Assembly (NCBI RefSeq): GCF_964204865.1
Contig: NC_135262.1
Coordinates: forward strand, 13,702,001 to 13,766,000
Reading direction: 5' to 3'
Length of the DNA: 64,000 nucleotides
DNA from: Styela clava
Lineage: Eukaryota; Chordata; Ascidiacea; Stolidobranchia; Styelidae
Positions 37,800-49,898 of the stretch are shown piece by piece. Position numbers and translations under genes: made by a program. The notes beneath the pieces were generated by a model. It was given only the letters and a program-made list of their open reading frames with translations. It was not told the origin of the DNA and ran no database searches. The number at the start of each line of letters is the position of its first letter. The first letter of the stretch is position 1.

Positions 37800-38100
37800 T
37801 CTCCGAAGGTCTGTTATAGGATTTACATATTTATCCCTGGGGAGAGGAAAGTCGACAAGACGGCTTAACCATATGGCGAACCACGGCCTCTCGTCCGGTT
37901 ACCATTCCATGTCGGGTATGGATTAGTTAGTTACGGTATTTGTTTTCGGTAGCATGGATTTGATAGTAGAGGAAGTCGCGATGAGTCCAGCAATCCTCTT
38001 GCACACAATTATCCCCGCATGGGATTCGAACCTGCGAATCCCGCAGAGTAATCAGAGATGCGGTGGCGAGCGTATGATGATCCACAACGCCGCGCCATAT
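37800..38100 (-). mobile_element. tRNA-derived SINE-like element
   Basis: The minus strand has a pol III B-box, GGTTCGAATCC (plus positions 38,022-38,032), preceded by an A-box-like segment TGGCGCGGCGTTGTGG near 38,082-38,097. A unique-looking body follows down to about 37,800. A functional tRNA is unlikely because the A-B spacing is long and no cloverleaf acceptor stem closes. The exact 3' end and target duplication were not found. Confidence 0.55.
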
Positions 38101-38514
38101 TATTATATTTGAGTTGAAAAATTGAGGGGCCGCGCTCGTACTGCTTAAAATCATAGCAATAGCGAAATCAGCCCTGACATGACCTTTGAAATGCAGTTTG
38201 ATCTAATTTTCGTATTCTTCTGTTTCTTTCGTGTTATTATTAAAATTGCTATCGTAGTCCGCCTGTACGTTTTATTTGATGATACAGGTCTGCTTGTGTG
38301 GGAAGGCTGGGCAACTGCTCTTGGTTATTGACCCATTTCCTTAAATATTCGTTTGTTTTGGTTGGCCGTTGGCACTTGTTAGCAGTTTGAAGAATAAACC
38401 TTGATTTTTGTCTCTAACGGCTAATTTGCGTTATGAAAAGTCAAGTCAAAGTTCGTCGTGCCGTTTTTTTCCATTCCGAAAAACAAAAATAAGAAAAGAC
38501 ACGATAAACAATAA
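38101..38514. other. Spacer 3' of the SLC22 gene
   Basis: No gene recognised. It lies between the SINE-like element and the polyadenylation signal of the SLC22 gene. Confidence 0.5.
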
Positions 38515-38520
38515 TTTATT
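38515..38520 (-). terminator. Polyadenylation signal of SLC22 gene
   Basis: Minus-strand AATAAA 53 nt beyond the SLC22 stop codon. Confidence 0.6.
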
Positions 38521-38572
38521 CAAGACGATACACAATAACTATATTCAATTAGTGTAGAGGACGTAGTCAATG

Positions 38573-41500
38573 TTAGCATGTTATCGAATTACAACTATTT
38601 TCGTCGTTGTCTTCTTCTTGTAGTTCCGCTTCTTCAAAGGTGTTCAGAATTAACTTGGCTCGGGTTTCAGGGAGGAAAGAGGCAAAAACACTGCTCAATA
38701 ATCCCACAATACCAAAGGCAAGAAATGGGTCATTCGATCCAAAAAACAACTTCAAATGAAAAAGTAATCACAAAACGATAACAAGAGAGCTACGCCCAAA
38801 TATATGGACACGTCTGTTCGCAGTACAGTACGGTTTCCGTACCGTCAGATCACAGTCTACAAATATATTCACACCAAGCGAAGCAGTACAGTAGGACACA
38901 AAATGGCGTCCAATGCCCGCAGAACATTCGGTGACGTCATAGCAAACAAAAACAAATCTCACAGAGCTAACAGAAATATTTGAAATAAATAAAAGTAATA
39001 GCCTTCTGGAGAAAAATTCCATCTTTAACCACTAAAAATTTCAAAGCAATTGGTCCAGTGATCAAAGAGAAAAGCGGGTTTTTAATATTTCCACTAGGTG
39101 TCCAAAAAGTGTCAAATAACAACAAGAACAACATAACAACAAAACGATCGTTATGTCCACTAAACGTGTCCAATAATAACGACAACGATATATTTGTTCC
39201 GTTACCTTTCAGATGCTGCACAATAGTACTTCTCATAAAAAACTTACCGCAAGATTTGCTAAAAATGGAGCAATTACACCACCAACTCTTGCCCAGAACG
39301 ACATTGAGCCCAGTCCAACGTTTCTCACAACTGTTGGAAAGAGTTCTGCAGTATATACGTAAATAAGATCAAAAGCTCCGCAGATTCCCAGTTTTCCGAA
39401 AACCAAAAGTGTCAATTTGTAGTTTGAGCGATCTGAATGAAAAACGGTAATTTAATCTTTCTGTTTATCTACATTTATTTTCAGATTTACATTTTAGTAA
39501 AGTAATATTATTGTTTTTACCAAAAAAATCTTGGTCGGGTTTGTTGTCGACTGAAACGAGATGGTTTATGAAGGCTGAAGCTCTATGAAAGATCAAAAAA
39601 TTTTTACGATGTCTAACGAGAAATAAAAAAATTCATTCAATCGGCTATAGCTAATTCCAGTTAAACAGATTATCTTCCAGTTACAGCAATTTATAATACG
39701 TATGTATTATAGTCATTTGAGACAAAATTTACACTATATAATTAAAATACATTTGATCAATTAAAACTGGATTTAACATGGAAGAGCAGTTAATTAAATT
39801 GCTCCAACCAGGCCCCGCTTTATGTATTATGTACTTTACTTTCGTCCGAATCTTTAAATGTATATTTTCATGACAGACTATTTGGCCTGAAATTCTGTTT
39901 ATGTTATAGAATTTCGTAAACAGCACTTTATTGTGGGTCCGCAAGCATCATTTCGACTTAACGAAAACTGTTCTGTTCAGTAGGCATCCAAGTAATTACA
40001 TTAAAAAACATATTTTCAAATTTGTAAGGTTGCTATTCTCAGGTAAATATTTGAAATTACCTTGGCCGAAGGAAACGATGTACATGACGAACATACACAG
40101 TGCAGCTAAACCCATGAAGCAGACCAGCGTTCGTCTTCTACCAGCCCTGTATTGAGTAAATCGCTTAAAACTATATATATATATGGGGATAAGAATTGAA
40201 CAAATACAATCAACTGAGTATACTTAGCAACACCTCTTCAATTTCTTGCGTTATATACTAATAATATAGCATTTGCTGCTTATTTTCTATGGATGTGGCC
40301 ATTTTTTATGGAGTCAAATATATCAGTATATAAATATAATCCCGCGGCCGGTTTATAATTTCACCACGATGCCTTTACTCATTTTCAAGGTCATATGATC
40401 TGTTCGTTCATTCACTTTCAACGATTCTCGCTTTATTTTGCGGTTATTTTGTAGGTTAATTTTTACCAGTAGAACGAATAGATGTTTTTTTTTGGTGGAC
40501 TCATTCAAGTTATCAGCCTGTCCCAGATTTTGACTACGTGATTTTTATGAAAGTTCAAAACAAATGGTGAGTTCGAGATTTTTTCCTGTTATGGTATTGG
40601 CTTACCATCTTCTCTCCATAAGATAAATCGTAAAGGGTATTGATGGAAGCTGACTCAATCCCGATATTAAATATGCAACATAAAAATTTGAACTAAAAGA
40701 TCCAGAACCAAGTGTTATGCCGTAAAATACAAAACTTGCGGTGAACCTGAAAATACAACGTGATTTGAGTCAAGATAGACAAACCTAACCGGATATACAA
40801 TGAAGACGGATTTCACACATGGCTATTTTTTTATATATATAAATACTCGAACAATATTTGTCCAATCTATTTCATTTCGGTATAACTCTCATTTAGATTG
40901 GTCGTATAGATACACATTACGGATGTTATTATGTCAATTTTGGCTATGCAAAATTATACATACAATTGTAAACTTAAAATGGCTGCTCTGTATCGCAATA
41001 CAGGTTTTCTTATCAAATCTATAATTGAGCCTTCCTCGTCTCTTGAGGCATCTTGCTCTTGTTGTGCATATTCATAATTTTGTTGTAGCATTAGACGATC
41101 TAGTGAAATATAACTTTTAAAGTTTAGTAGGAACTTTTAAGTTTCGTAGGAACAAGTTACACAACTTTAGCTTCCAAGAACAACTTCGTTGTGTCATATC
41201 ATTTTCTCAGAAATTTTAAACACATCCCATCCGCACGACGTACATAATTACCCGTATAGAGTTAATTAATAAGAGTTTCTGTTCATGGCGTGAATCACGA
41301 GGTCACGTTTTCAATGTTAATTCGTTATTTGATCAACGTACATATATACCGTTCAATAGATTTTCAATGTGATCCGATTCTAGTTTTAAGAAGTTTTAAA
41401 ATTGTATTCTGTATATCGTGAAAAACTACGAATGAAATCAAATAGAGGTTTTAACGTCTATTCATTCGCGTGGGTGTTGAGAGGTAAAACGTGGGCTTAA

Positions 41501-43473
41501 GATTACGAGTCAGAGTAGGTCAACGACACTCTGGTCAGTCAATCCTGGGGATTCTGTTTAATCCCTACATTTGCAACTGTTCAGCAATTCTGTCCTATGA
41601 TGTAAATGTTTCTTTTGGGAAGTTAAAAAGATAATATCTTGACATTCATTCAAGTGTTCATCTAGATCTGACTTCATCCAGGAACGGTATTTAAAACGAG
41701 TTTAAAATATTTCCATCTCGTGCCTTCATTGACGTTTTCATCTCTATTGATGTCGACATTGGCAAAATAGCTGTTCTAAAATCTTCTGAAGCTGGTTAGA
41801 AGATTCTGTGTTTGTGAATTTCATTTGTGAGAATGTTTTAAAAAAAAACGTATATCTAGAATTATTTAATCCGCGTTTGATATATACGTACTTTCATTTT
41901 GATGTCCCCCATCTTGGCGTTCTCCGGCAGAAGAGCATATTCTTAATATATTATTATTAATTATCAAGCGTTATTGAAATATTAGAATCATATTATAGGA
42001 GAATTTACGTATCAGCAATTACACATGTGATTTACTTTTTGTTTTTCGTAAGCAAATATCTTTGAGTGATATTCAAATTTGCGGGCATTCAAAATATTTG
42101 TTCATAATCACATATATATATATATATAATATAAAATACCTGTGTGGGGCGATCCATTCCACCTTGATAGTTTTTGCATCACTTCTTCTGCGCTGTCTGA
42201 TTTACCGCGAGACAACAGCCAACGCGGCGACTCTGGGACAATGCTGAAAGGTGTTAAGCTAAATTTCTGCATCAATTTCATGTAATATGCACTTAAACTT
42301 TACTAATGTATGGACTAGCAGTATTGAAAAGATTGGCATTTCGACAGAACTAGCACGTGATATATAAATATTTCACAATGCTATATCCAATTCACCATCG
42401 TTAAATAATACAAAAAATTAAACATCCTCGATATGAAAGCTTGAGATCCATTCGCTTTCCCTCGGACTTTGCCATATTTTATCAATATTGAGAAAATGCG
42501 ATTTATATCTTCAAATATATTCACTAACGTATTTTTTCACTTACTATAAAAAAACAAATCCAAGAATTCCAGGTATTGTTGTAATAAAATACATTTGTCT
42601 CCAACTAGGATAAAGATAGGCAACCCATAGAAACGCTAACATATTCGCGGTGAATCATATTGCACCGAGAGCACCTGAAAATAGATTCATTCAGTCCTAT
42701 AGCTGTTGTCGAGCTTATTGGTTTTCGCAATTATTATTTATTCATTTTGATTTAAAATCATATGAAAGTCATATAAGCAATTCCTGTTGTACCAGTAAAT
42801 GGAATTGGAGTCATTTGTACTCACCGTTCAGGACCCAAAGCTTCGATCCCGTAGTTTCTTGTATAAGTATAGTTGTCACAACACTTAAACCGCCAACAAG
42901 GAAGCCTGATATAGCTCTACATACTGCAAATTGTTGCCAATTTTGACAAAATCCAGTGATAACTTGAAATATCAGAACTAATATGTATCCTGAAAATATA
43001 TTTCAAATGCTCTTTTTAATTACTTTAAAATCGCAGAAGTCGCAAATAAATTTTCTCACCTATAACCGAAATTTTCGTTCTTCCATAGCGATCGGATAAT
43101 TGTCCAAAAACGATAGTCCCAGGCATAAAACCTACGTAAAAAATTGATTGAAGGAAGCCTGGTATCCAACTGCGATCTTCAGTTAAATCCCACTAAAGTA
43201 TTTTTGCAATAAAGAAAGCATAACGACTAACTATAGTGATTTCGAATATTAGTTGAAAATCAAATTTTACATAACATGATCCCAAAATACGTGAATTACT
43301 AAATCAATGTATATAAAAAAAACGGGAAATCCCTAGATTGTTCACTTAATAAAATGAAACTACGTTACCTGGGACACAATGGTTTCTGCGCCCTGAGCGT
43401 GTGGATTGTCATCAAAGGCTGTCGACGGCGCAGCAGAAAACACCAATAAAATCCCATCAGGGGGTTTCGACAA
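38573..43473 (-). pseudogene. SLC22-type organic ion transporter, in-frame stop
   Basis: Ten minus-strand exons join with consistent phases: 43,369-43,473, 43,060-43,192, 42,825-42,989, 42,545-42,674, 42,140-42,243, 40,964-41,099, 40,606-40,746, 40,061-40,146, 39,248-39,432 and 38,573-38,749. They encode about 455 residues of an SLC22 major-facilitator transporter, a plasma-membrane carrier of organic cations, anions or carnitine-like substrates. Recognisable pieces are SQWDLTEDRSW, QSIFYVGFMPG with GQLSDRYGRTK (the MFS loop signature), VPESPRWLLSRGKSD, YVYTAELFPTVVRNVGLG, ARVGGVIAPF and the final SFLPETRAK. In the fourth listed exon a TGA (42,655-42,657) interrupts the frame between ALGAI and FTANMLAFLW. 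Because phases on both sides force this frame, it is a true nonsense codon in the sequence given. The N-terminal exon (first membrane segment and extracellular loop) is not visible upstream. Either the gene is decaying, or this allele or assembly carries an error. Confidence 0.82.
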
Positions 43474-43837
43474 CTAAATAATAAAAAATAATTATACTTT
43501 GTCAGATTTTTGTTTAAAATATTCATTACTATGCGATTTTGTATTGTTTAGTATATATACGATTCTATATTTTTGCCAATACTTGCTACTAATTATGCAA
43601 TGCTTTGTTAGATTTAAGTTATTGAAGTCTCAATTGAAAATCCTACAGCTATTCGCAAATGACTATATTTTTCTTACCGAAAAAAGGAAAGCCAACGAAG
43701 AGAGAAAAATATACGCTCGACTGGAGACCGACCCCACTTCATTATTAAGAGTCTCATCAATATTATTCATCAAATATATATATTAGTATTTATAGTATCA
43801 ATTTTATCACTCTTAACTGCCTTTATGTCTGCATATA
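43474..43837. other. Expected 5' region of SLC22 gene, no exon found
   Basis: The first listed SLC22 exon starts with a splice acceptor, so another exon should lie upstream. I looked on the minus strand through to 46,400 and saw no segment resembling an SLC22 N-terminus. Confidence 0.45.
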
Positions 43838-44043
43838 CATGGCAAGGTTTCAGCACCAGAGTTTGAAATTAAACCTGAAGCTATTTCTAACAAAATTAGA
43901 ACAGACAGATTGAACGAGTTGAGAAGGCGGATAATTACACGATTAAATAAATATACGAAGCAAAGCTGTTGACCGGTTGTGAAACTCGATCCTGAAATAT
44001 CGTTGCCTTCGACTCCAACACGTATTCTAGAAAATTACGCATA
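43838..44043 (+). pseudogene. Coding-like remnant, family unknown
   Basis: One plus-strand frame reads VSAPEFEIKPEAISNK through LNELRRRIITRLNKYTKQ, then a single TGA, then PVVKLDPEISLPSTPTRILE before TAA. The charged, balanced composition is unlike the surrounding AT-rich noise, and the frame is preceded by an AG. It could be a broken exon. I recognise no domain. Confidence 0.3.
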
Positions 44044-44619
44044 ATTGCACTAAATAGTAGGCTACGGTTGAAATGACGTAAAGTCGGGAGGTAGACGACG
44101 GCGATTCAGAACGACCAAAGTAGCAATTCTTGCAAGGTATATGGATCGGTTGTCGTAAATAAAATGAGAAGTATAGAAAAAATTCTGAATGTAGTTGGAT
44201 CTGTTTACAAAAGAGCTTATTGTATTTTATCGTTGTTGGGTTTTCTATTTTTGGTAAGTTAATTTCATATATGTGTATTGGTCGGAAAAACATTAAGACA
44301 GGGTTTCAAGTTTGATGAAAAAGAAAAATGACTCTGTATGTATAGCAATGTCATTTTATATATCAAATAGGTGATATTTCACTGGCACAGCACAAGCAAC
44401 AGGGGCAAATTGTAACTACTAACGATTAAGTTTAACAAACTAAAATTCAACGATAGTTTTAAAATATTTAAGCTAGCGAAGCTTCCAGATCTTAACCTAT
44501 ATCAAATGCCAGACTGTTGGGTTGGACTTAGAGATAAAGACGCATCAAGTGAACACACTCCTGTGTAATCATAGTGTAATTAATTATATCGTTTATATTC
44601 ATTTGTAAATAACCGATAA

Positions 44620-45124
44620 ACAGCTTGGTCTTGCCGAAAAGGGTGTGGGTGGAATTGGAAGGTACCCGGTTGATGAAATACATCCCGAACCTTGAGTACA
44701 TGGAAAAAAATATTGCAATATTGACATTTGTTCAGCAGGCAAAATATATAGTTGCGAACACTAGAGCAGCAGCGTACAAATCCCGCCCACATCGCTTCAT
44801 CGAACATCGAAGCAGTATTACCTGCTTTAGAGCGTGTTGTTATGATGGTCTTCGCATTGGCAAATAGCTTACAGCCTTATTACCGATTTAAAGCAAGCTA
44901 TTTACAATGCAAGATCTTTTCATGGTTACAATCCTGGATATACTTCAAACCCAAAATGGCTTGGTTTCCAAGTTGATCCGGGATATCATGGAACTTCGAA
45001 ACCGCAGTTTTTCCACGTTGCTGATTTGTTTGAATCGGTTGTTACTCCAAGTTATGTTACCCACGGAGAAGAGCTGAATTTTACATGGAATATAAATTTT
45101 GCCTTTAGATGTAGGAAGAAGTAA
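44620..45124 (+). pseudogene. Frameshifted coding remnant, family unknown
   Basis: Protein-like segments lie end to end on the plus strand but in different frames. An early one (GLAEKGVGGIGRYPVDEIHP) is followed by one containing NIEAVLPALERVVMMVFALA (about 44,790-44,880). The third runs from about 44,880 to a TAA near 45,124 and contains GYNPGYTSNPKWLGFQVDPG and FHVADLFESVVTPSYV. At least two frame changes and internal stops show decay. No introns are visible across 500 bp, so this may be a processed pseudogene or one large exon. I do not recognise the family. Confidence 0.45.
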
Positions 45125-45488
45125 TTTACTTGTGAGTAACACAGGCTGCGCAATTTAACGGGGTGAGCATGGCCAAACACAACAGCAATAAAATAAATCT
45201 CCACCTAACCACTAAAATTTGTATATATAAAAAGTTTTCAATGATCAATAACTTGTTCAGGACTCATATGATGAGGTATGCGTAATACCATAAAGTGGAT
45301 TTCGTTATTTACTATAATTGCATATTTAATTCTCACGCTATCTGACCAACGTTCTTATAAGAAGATTGTTGTTTGTTTATAATCGGCTTCGAAATAGCAT
45401 TGTGTCTTTATTGTCTATACAGCGATTCTCATAGTGTTACAAAAATTAAATTTAGTTATTTCTGTTGCAGTGCTCTACACTTTGAACT

Positions 45489-46092
45489 AGAGATCTACCG
45501 ATGTCAATGAAAAGGCACTGATACCGATATTTGAAATTGTCGACATCAGCGATATTCTAATAACACGTAATTTACATCAATGTAAATACAATTTTGTTGA
45601 GTGGTCGAAACGGGACAAAATATTTGTCTGCGAATAGTATTTACAGTGAACATTATTTCTTCTAAAGCAGCGCTTATCCCAAAAACTTCAAATCCTTTTT
45701 TTATTCAAATGTATCAATAATGTGTCACTAGACTCACTTCTATTGGTTTATTAAAATACTTGAACCAAGTGCATCGTAATATGCATTTTATCTTTGTAGG
45801 TATGCAAAGATTAGCAATCCCATTAGGCAAATTATAGCAGACATTTCGTTCTGCACAAGCGCACCACGCAATGAACATCTATGGGCAATCACCCAACCAC
45901 TATACTAACTGTAATGAATTGAATGAGGCAGTAAATGTCGCATGCATGTTCCACGTCCACCCACTATAATAAGTCATAGTTCAAAGCATACTGGATGAGA
46001 TCAGAGAGCTGCATATATCGGTTCATTTTTAAGCCGATATCGAAAAAATGGCCGATACCGATACATTGGTACATTTTTACGTCGGACTCTAC
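45489..46092. mobile_element. Possible small inverted-repeat element
   Basis: The left edge (TAGAGATCTACCGATGTCAA, then GATACCGATA) and the right edge (GCCGATACCGATACATTGG, then GGACTCTA) are loosely inverted relatives. CCGATA-type motifs cluster at both ends. Target duplication was not resolved, so the limits are approximate. Confidence 0.35.
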
Positions 46093-46108
46093 TGTATATC
46101 ATTATTCG

Positions 46109-46414
46109 TTATTTTCCTTTGTGTGTGTGGTCGCCGATTATCGTCAAGCAACAGTGGATTGCGTCTGTCTTACTGCATTTGTTATTAGCTGTTTCGAGTA
46201 TAAGTTCAATAATTACTGCTCTTGAAATTATATTGAACGATTGCGGCAGATCCAATCCACAGTCGCTTCCATGACCTTTTTCACAAAATTTGGGCGGCAA
46301 ATCAGAATTCCATTTCCTGAATCCCATTAGAAAATTTCGCCATGTAAGCAGTGCCATACAAATGCAATTTTCGGAATCCTGGCACGAAAAAGTAGCGTTG
46401 CAAGTGAGGCTCAT
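46109..46414 (-). other. 101-codon open frame abutting the large palindrome
   Basis: The minus-strand frame begins ATG at 46,414, preceded directly by an in-frame TAA, and encodes MSLTCNATFSCQDSENCICM and then a Cys/Gly/Trp-containing segment (WRNFLMGFRKWNSDLPP). The N-terminal 60 residues look more protein-like than the rest, so it may be an exon whose end lies near 46,240. Its start is 15 bp from the end of the palindromic element. No family recognised. Confidence 0.2.
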
Positions 46415-46429
46415 TTAGTTGTCAGTGAG

Positions 46430-49400
46430 ACCAATGACATTAAACAACATGATGCGCAACTCCGGCATTTTTGTCCGAAGATCGTATTCGATAGCACGCT
46501 CCAATGCACATACTTGACGAGACGAAAACGAGCGGATGTGTGCTGCTTTCAAGGCGTAGCACGAATGGTGTTCGTGCCTGCTTTGACAGTTGTTGTCGAT
46601 TTTAATGATATTTTTGAAAGTTGGGGTAAAAAGAAATCGGTAAAAGGTAAGGTGAATACTATTGTTGTATATCACACCCGCACTGTTAAGTACATGTGGG
46701 AAAGCCAGCCTTTGTCAAATACTACGAAGTTATTAATTCAGTACGGTACGTAGTTGCCCATTTGCCGAAATTACATATTTACTTACCCCTTATGGTTTCA
46801 AATAGTTCATGCACCTCCAGTTAGATTTTTTTAATCAGTGAGGATATATACTCATTGTTGATTGCTGCTCATTGTAACATACTATTACGCATTCACTTTT
46901 ATTTGCGTATTGAATCAAAGTGTTAACAAGTTCACCTAACATTTCACTCATACCGGTCTATATTGTATTGTCTGATTTCTCAAGTATTTGGAGCCACGAA
47001 TGCTTGTAATTTTCTGACTAAACCCTTTTATTAGTTGGTTTATATACCAAATTCAGTAAAATATTTTTTAAATAAAACATGAGATATTGGATTTATTAGC
47101 TTTTCCATTCTGAATCATATAGACTGCTTTATTTATTCTTAACGAAAATTAATAAATCTCCTCTCTTTCTTCAGATGTGAAAGTTGTGGACAAACCTGTC
47201 TAAGCATTGTGAGACTCTTGCAGCACAAGAGGCAATAGCAGAAATAGCAAGTATATCAATCAAGAAATTAAGCCGACATAAAGCAAAACTTTCAACTATT
47301 CGTCTAATCTCAATTTCCTATTATTTATTCACAGGACAACTATAGCAGACGGGGAGATATTAGAAGTCTGGCGACATATCAGTGACAGTGTGATTCCAAG
47401 AAATATAATGCAATTGAAAATATAAAATTGCAATAGAAAAACAACCTATGGAGGCATGCAAAGACATTTGACCCTCCGGTAGAGTTGTGTATGGCCCCCA
47501 CATCCTGCAGGGCTTGAGGAAAATAACTAAAAATTCCAAAGCGTAAGATTGCATAAGCGGTCTTATTTGTAAAAAGGCACAAAACACTCCAGACATACTT
47601 AAAACAGCTTTGGAAATGAGGATTACGGGTACCTCACTGCACCTGTGTTATATTTGGTTCATCAACTTTTGGTAGTACTATAGAAGAAATTCCGGAAGGG
47701 GTATAATCATCATTCATGATAAAATACTATCATATATTTTTTGAACAACTTCAATCTAGACCAGGGATCTCAAACTCGCGGCCCCAGAGAACTTCCAGTG
47801 CGGCCCTCGAACGCTTAACAATAATTGTAATAGTATTTTGGAAGTTTTTATTTTTATCTAAATGTAATAGATTTTTCAAACCTTCTAAAGTGAAATTGAT
47901 TATTCACACAGAAAACAATTTACTGAAAGTAGTTTTGGAATATTGATTTTTTTTGTACACATTTTGACCCAATTAAGAATACACATCAAGCTAGCAAAAG
48001 AATACTTGAATAAAACACTTGAGTAATTAAATTAAACGCAAAGTACATGAAGAAGGTGGCATTTTCGAAGAAAATGGGAGTTGTAACATTTCTGCTCTTC
48101 ACAAAATTCTGAAGCACATTGTTTAATTTGTCATATTTCAGACTGGCCTTAGTATGCTGGTGACACAAAAAAGATGCCAAACGCCAGGACAAATGTAATT
48201 ATTAAAACATTGAGTTTATACTGTAGTATTTTTGTTAATTTTAGGTTCATATATTTAGATAAGTTATTTTTAGTGTATGTATTATTCTTTCCTTATTTAA
48301 AGCTTGTTCAAAAATGATTTTGATGGTTGTACATAGAATTTTACGATTTTTTATAATAAATACTGTAACTTGCAAATGTTGCAATAATAGTGGAATGCAA
48401 ATATTAATATGTAATTGCATTTGAAATTGAAGAAAATAATAAAACTTAATCCAACTGTTTAGTTGCATCACAATATATGTCACAAACTAAAACTATCTTA
48501 AAAATATCTTTTAAGTATACATTATCAAAAACTGTTTGCGGCTCTTTTTACAATTTTCAAAATGCAATGCGGCTCTCGAAAACCCATGAGTTTGACACCA
48601 CTGATCTATTCTAGACGATTCAAGCATTGCTTCGGGAAATTATATCACTTCAATTAAATTGAAATAATCTCGCTATATTAAATACAAAATCGTTGCTATC
48701 ATAAAGGTAAACCAATCCAGCTACTCGAAATATATTGGCCTTCACAAAGCAATGGAGGCAAAATTGAGAGTTCATGAGCTATGAACATTTGTTCTTTTCT
48801 TTGTCTTGAACTTTCCATACTCCACAGCCCCTATTAATTTTTTTTAATTTTAATTACCATGTGATGGTCATACATATCTTTAACTTGTATTTTCTGTCAT
48901 GATGTATTATCTCAATGTGCCAAACTATTAATTAGTGTGCATATTTTGCTTCCAGATGACATAAATGTATTGTCATGTTTATTACCTCAGCTTGGAGTAT
49001 TGACAAGAAAGAGGTGCCAGTAAATTAGGTAAAAAAATTTTCAACTCATTGTTATAATCAGAATTCACAATCAATAGGAATTATAAACAACCAACAATCA
49101 GTGAGAATTATATGCGAAATCCCTCAGAATAAATTTGTCTAAAATCGGAGGAAGTCAAAAAATATAGGTAGTTTCTATCCACACAAGCATTTCAAGAAGA
49201 CTTGCTCGAGCCAAACTAAATGAGCATCGTCAGGTGATCGGTAAGGCTGCAAGTTGAATTCAGCCCTGCAACCTCCTGCATAGAAGATAATATTAATTAG
49301 TGGGCTATGAGCTAAATTCTTAAATTTAAACAAACCTATCTACGATGCATTATGTACCAGCAATGTTACCTACGATTAACTGAATATGTAATATGTCTAA

Positions 49401-49895
49401 TAAATTCACCCACAAAAGCAAGTTCGATAGGTGCAAACTTTGTGTTATGGAATTGTATCGCAGCACAGTTTTGTATGACACCCTCTTTAAATGAAATTTC
49501 AATGATTAAGCGCAAACATTAAAATTACTAACTTTGAACTTTGTCATTATCTGCAAAATGTTCCACACAAATCTTTCCGCTATCGCGTTTGTAATCTTCT
49601 CTAATAAAAAAAAACGTCTATGATGTCCAGAATTGCTCTTTACAGCTTGCCTGTTATTCCAGCTTTCCAAGTAAGCAAAACTTCTTAGATATGGAGATTA
49701 TTTTGTTTTGTTACAGGCGCAAAAAGGCAGTTACTACACTTAAAAAAGACGCCGAGTAGCAAAAGCGAGCGGAAAACGGACGCGAAAGGCGACGAGAAAT
49801 ATGTGCATTGGAGCGTATCATGAAATACAATGTTTTGCCTGTAGTCTTATGGAGTGACGTCAGAGTTGCCTATCATGTTGTTTAATGTCATTGGT
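46430..49895 (+). mobile_element. Left arm of giant palindrome: DNA-transposon-like element
   Basis: The 3,466-bp arm starts ACCAATGACATTAAACAACA and ends with its reverse complement. Beyond this terminal repeat, a second shared block (CGCTCCAATGCACATA) lies about 90-120 bp inside each end. So the arm is itself a terminal-inverted-repeat element. It is flanked by GAG on both sides (46,427-46,429 and 49,896-49,898), consistent with a 3-bp target duplication. It contains a nested hAT element. I see no recognisable transposase, so the superfamily is undetermined. Confidence 0.75.
47762..48603. mobile_element. hAT element nested in left palindrome arm
   Basis: The ends are CAGGGATCTCAAACTCGCGG on the left and, at the right, the reverse complement of CAGTGGTGTCAAACTCATGG, a widespread hAT terminus. 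Flanking octamers ATCTAGAC (47,754-47,761) and ATCTATTC (48,604-48,611) match at six of eight positions. The element is 842 bp, shorter than its twin because an internal segment of about 345 bp is missing. Confidence 0.8.
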
Positions 49896-49898
49896 GAG

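Noticed and set aside
38010-38100. A tRNA gene
   Set aside because: Only the internal promoter boxes are convincing; spacing is too long and no closed cloverleaf is apparent, so a SINE head is more likely.
42655-42657. TGA read as selenocysteine in the SLC22 gene
   Set aside because: SLC22 transporters are not selenoproteins and the residue lies in a membrane segment; a nonsense mutation or sequence error is simpler.
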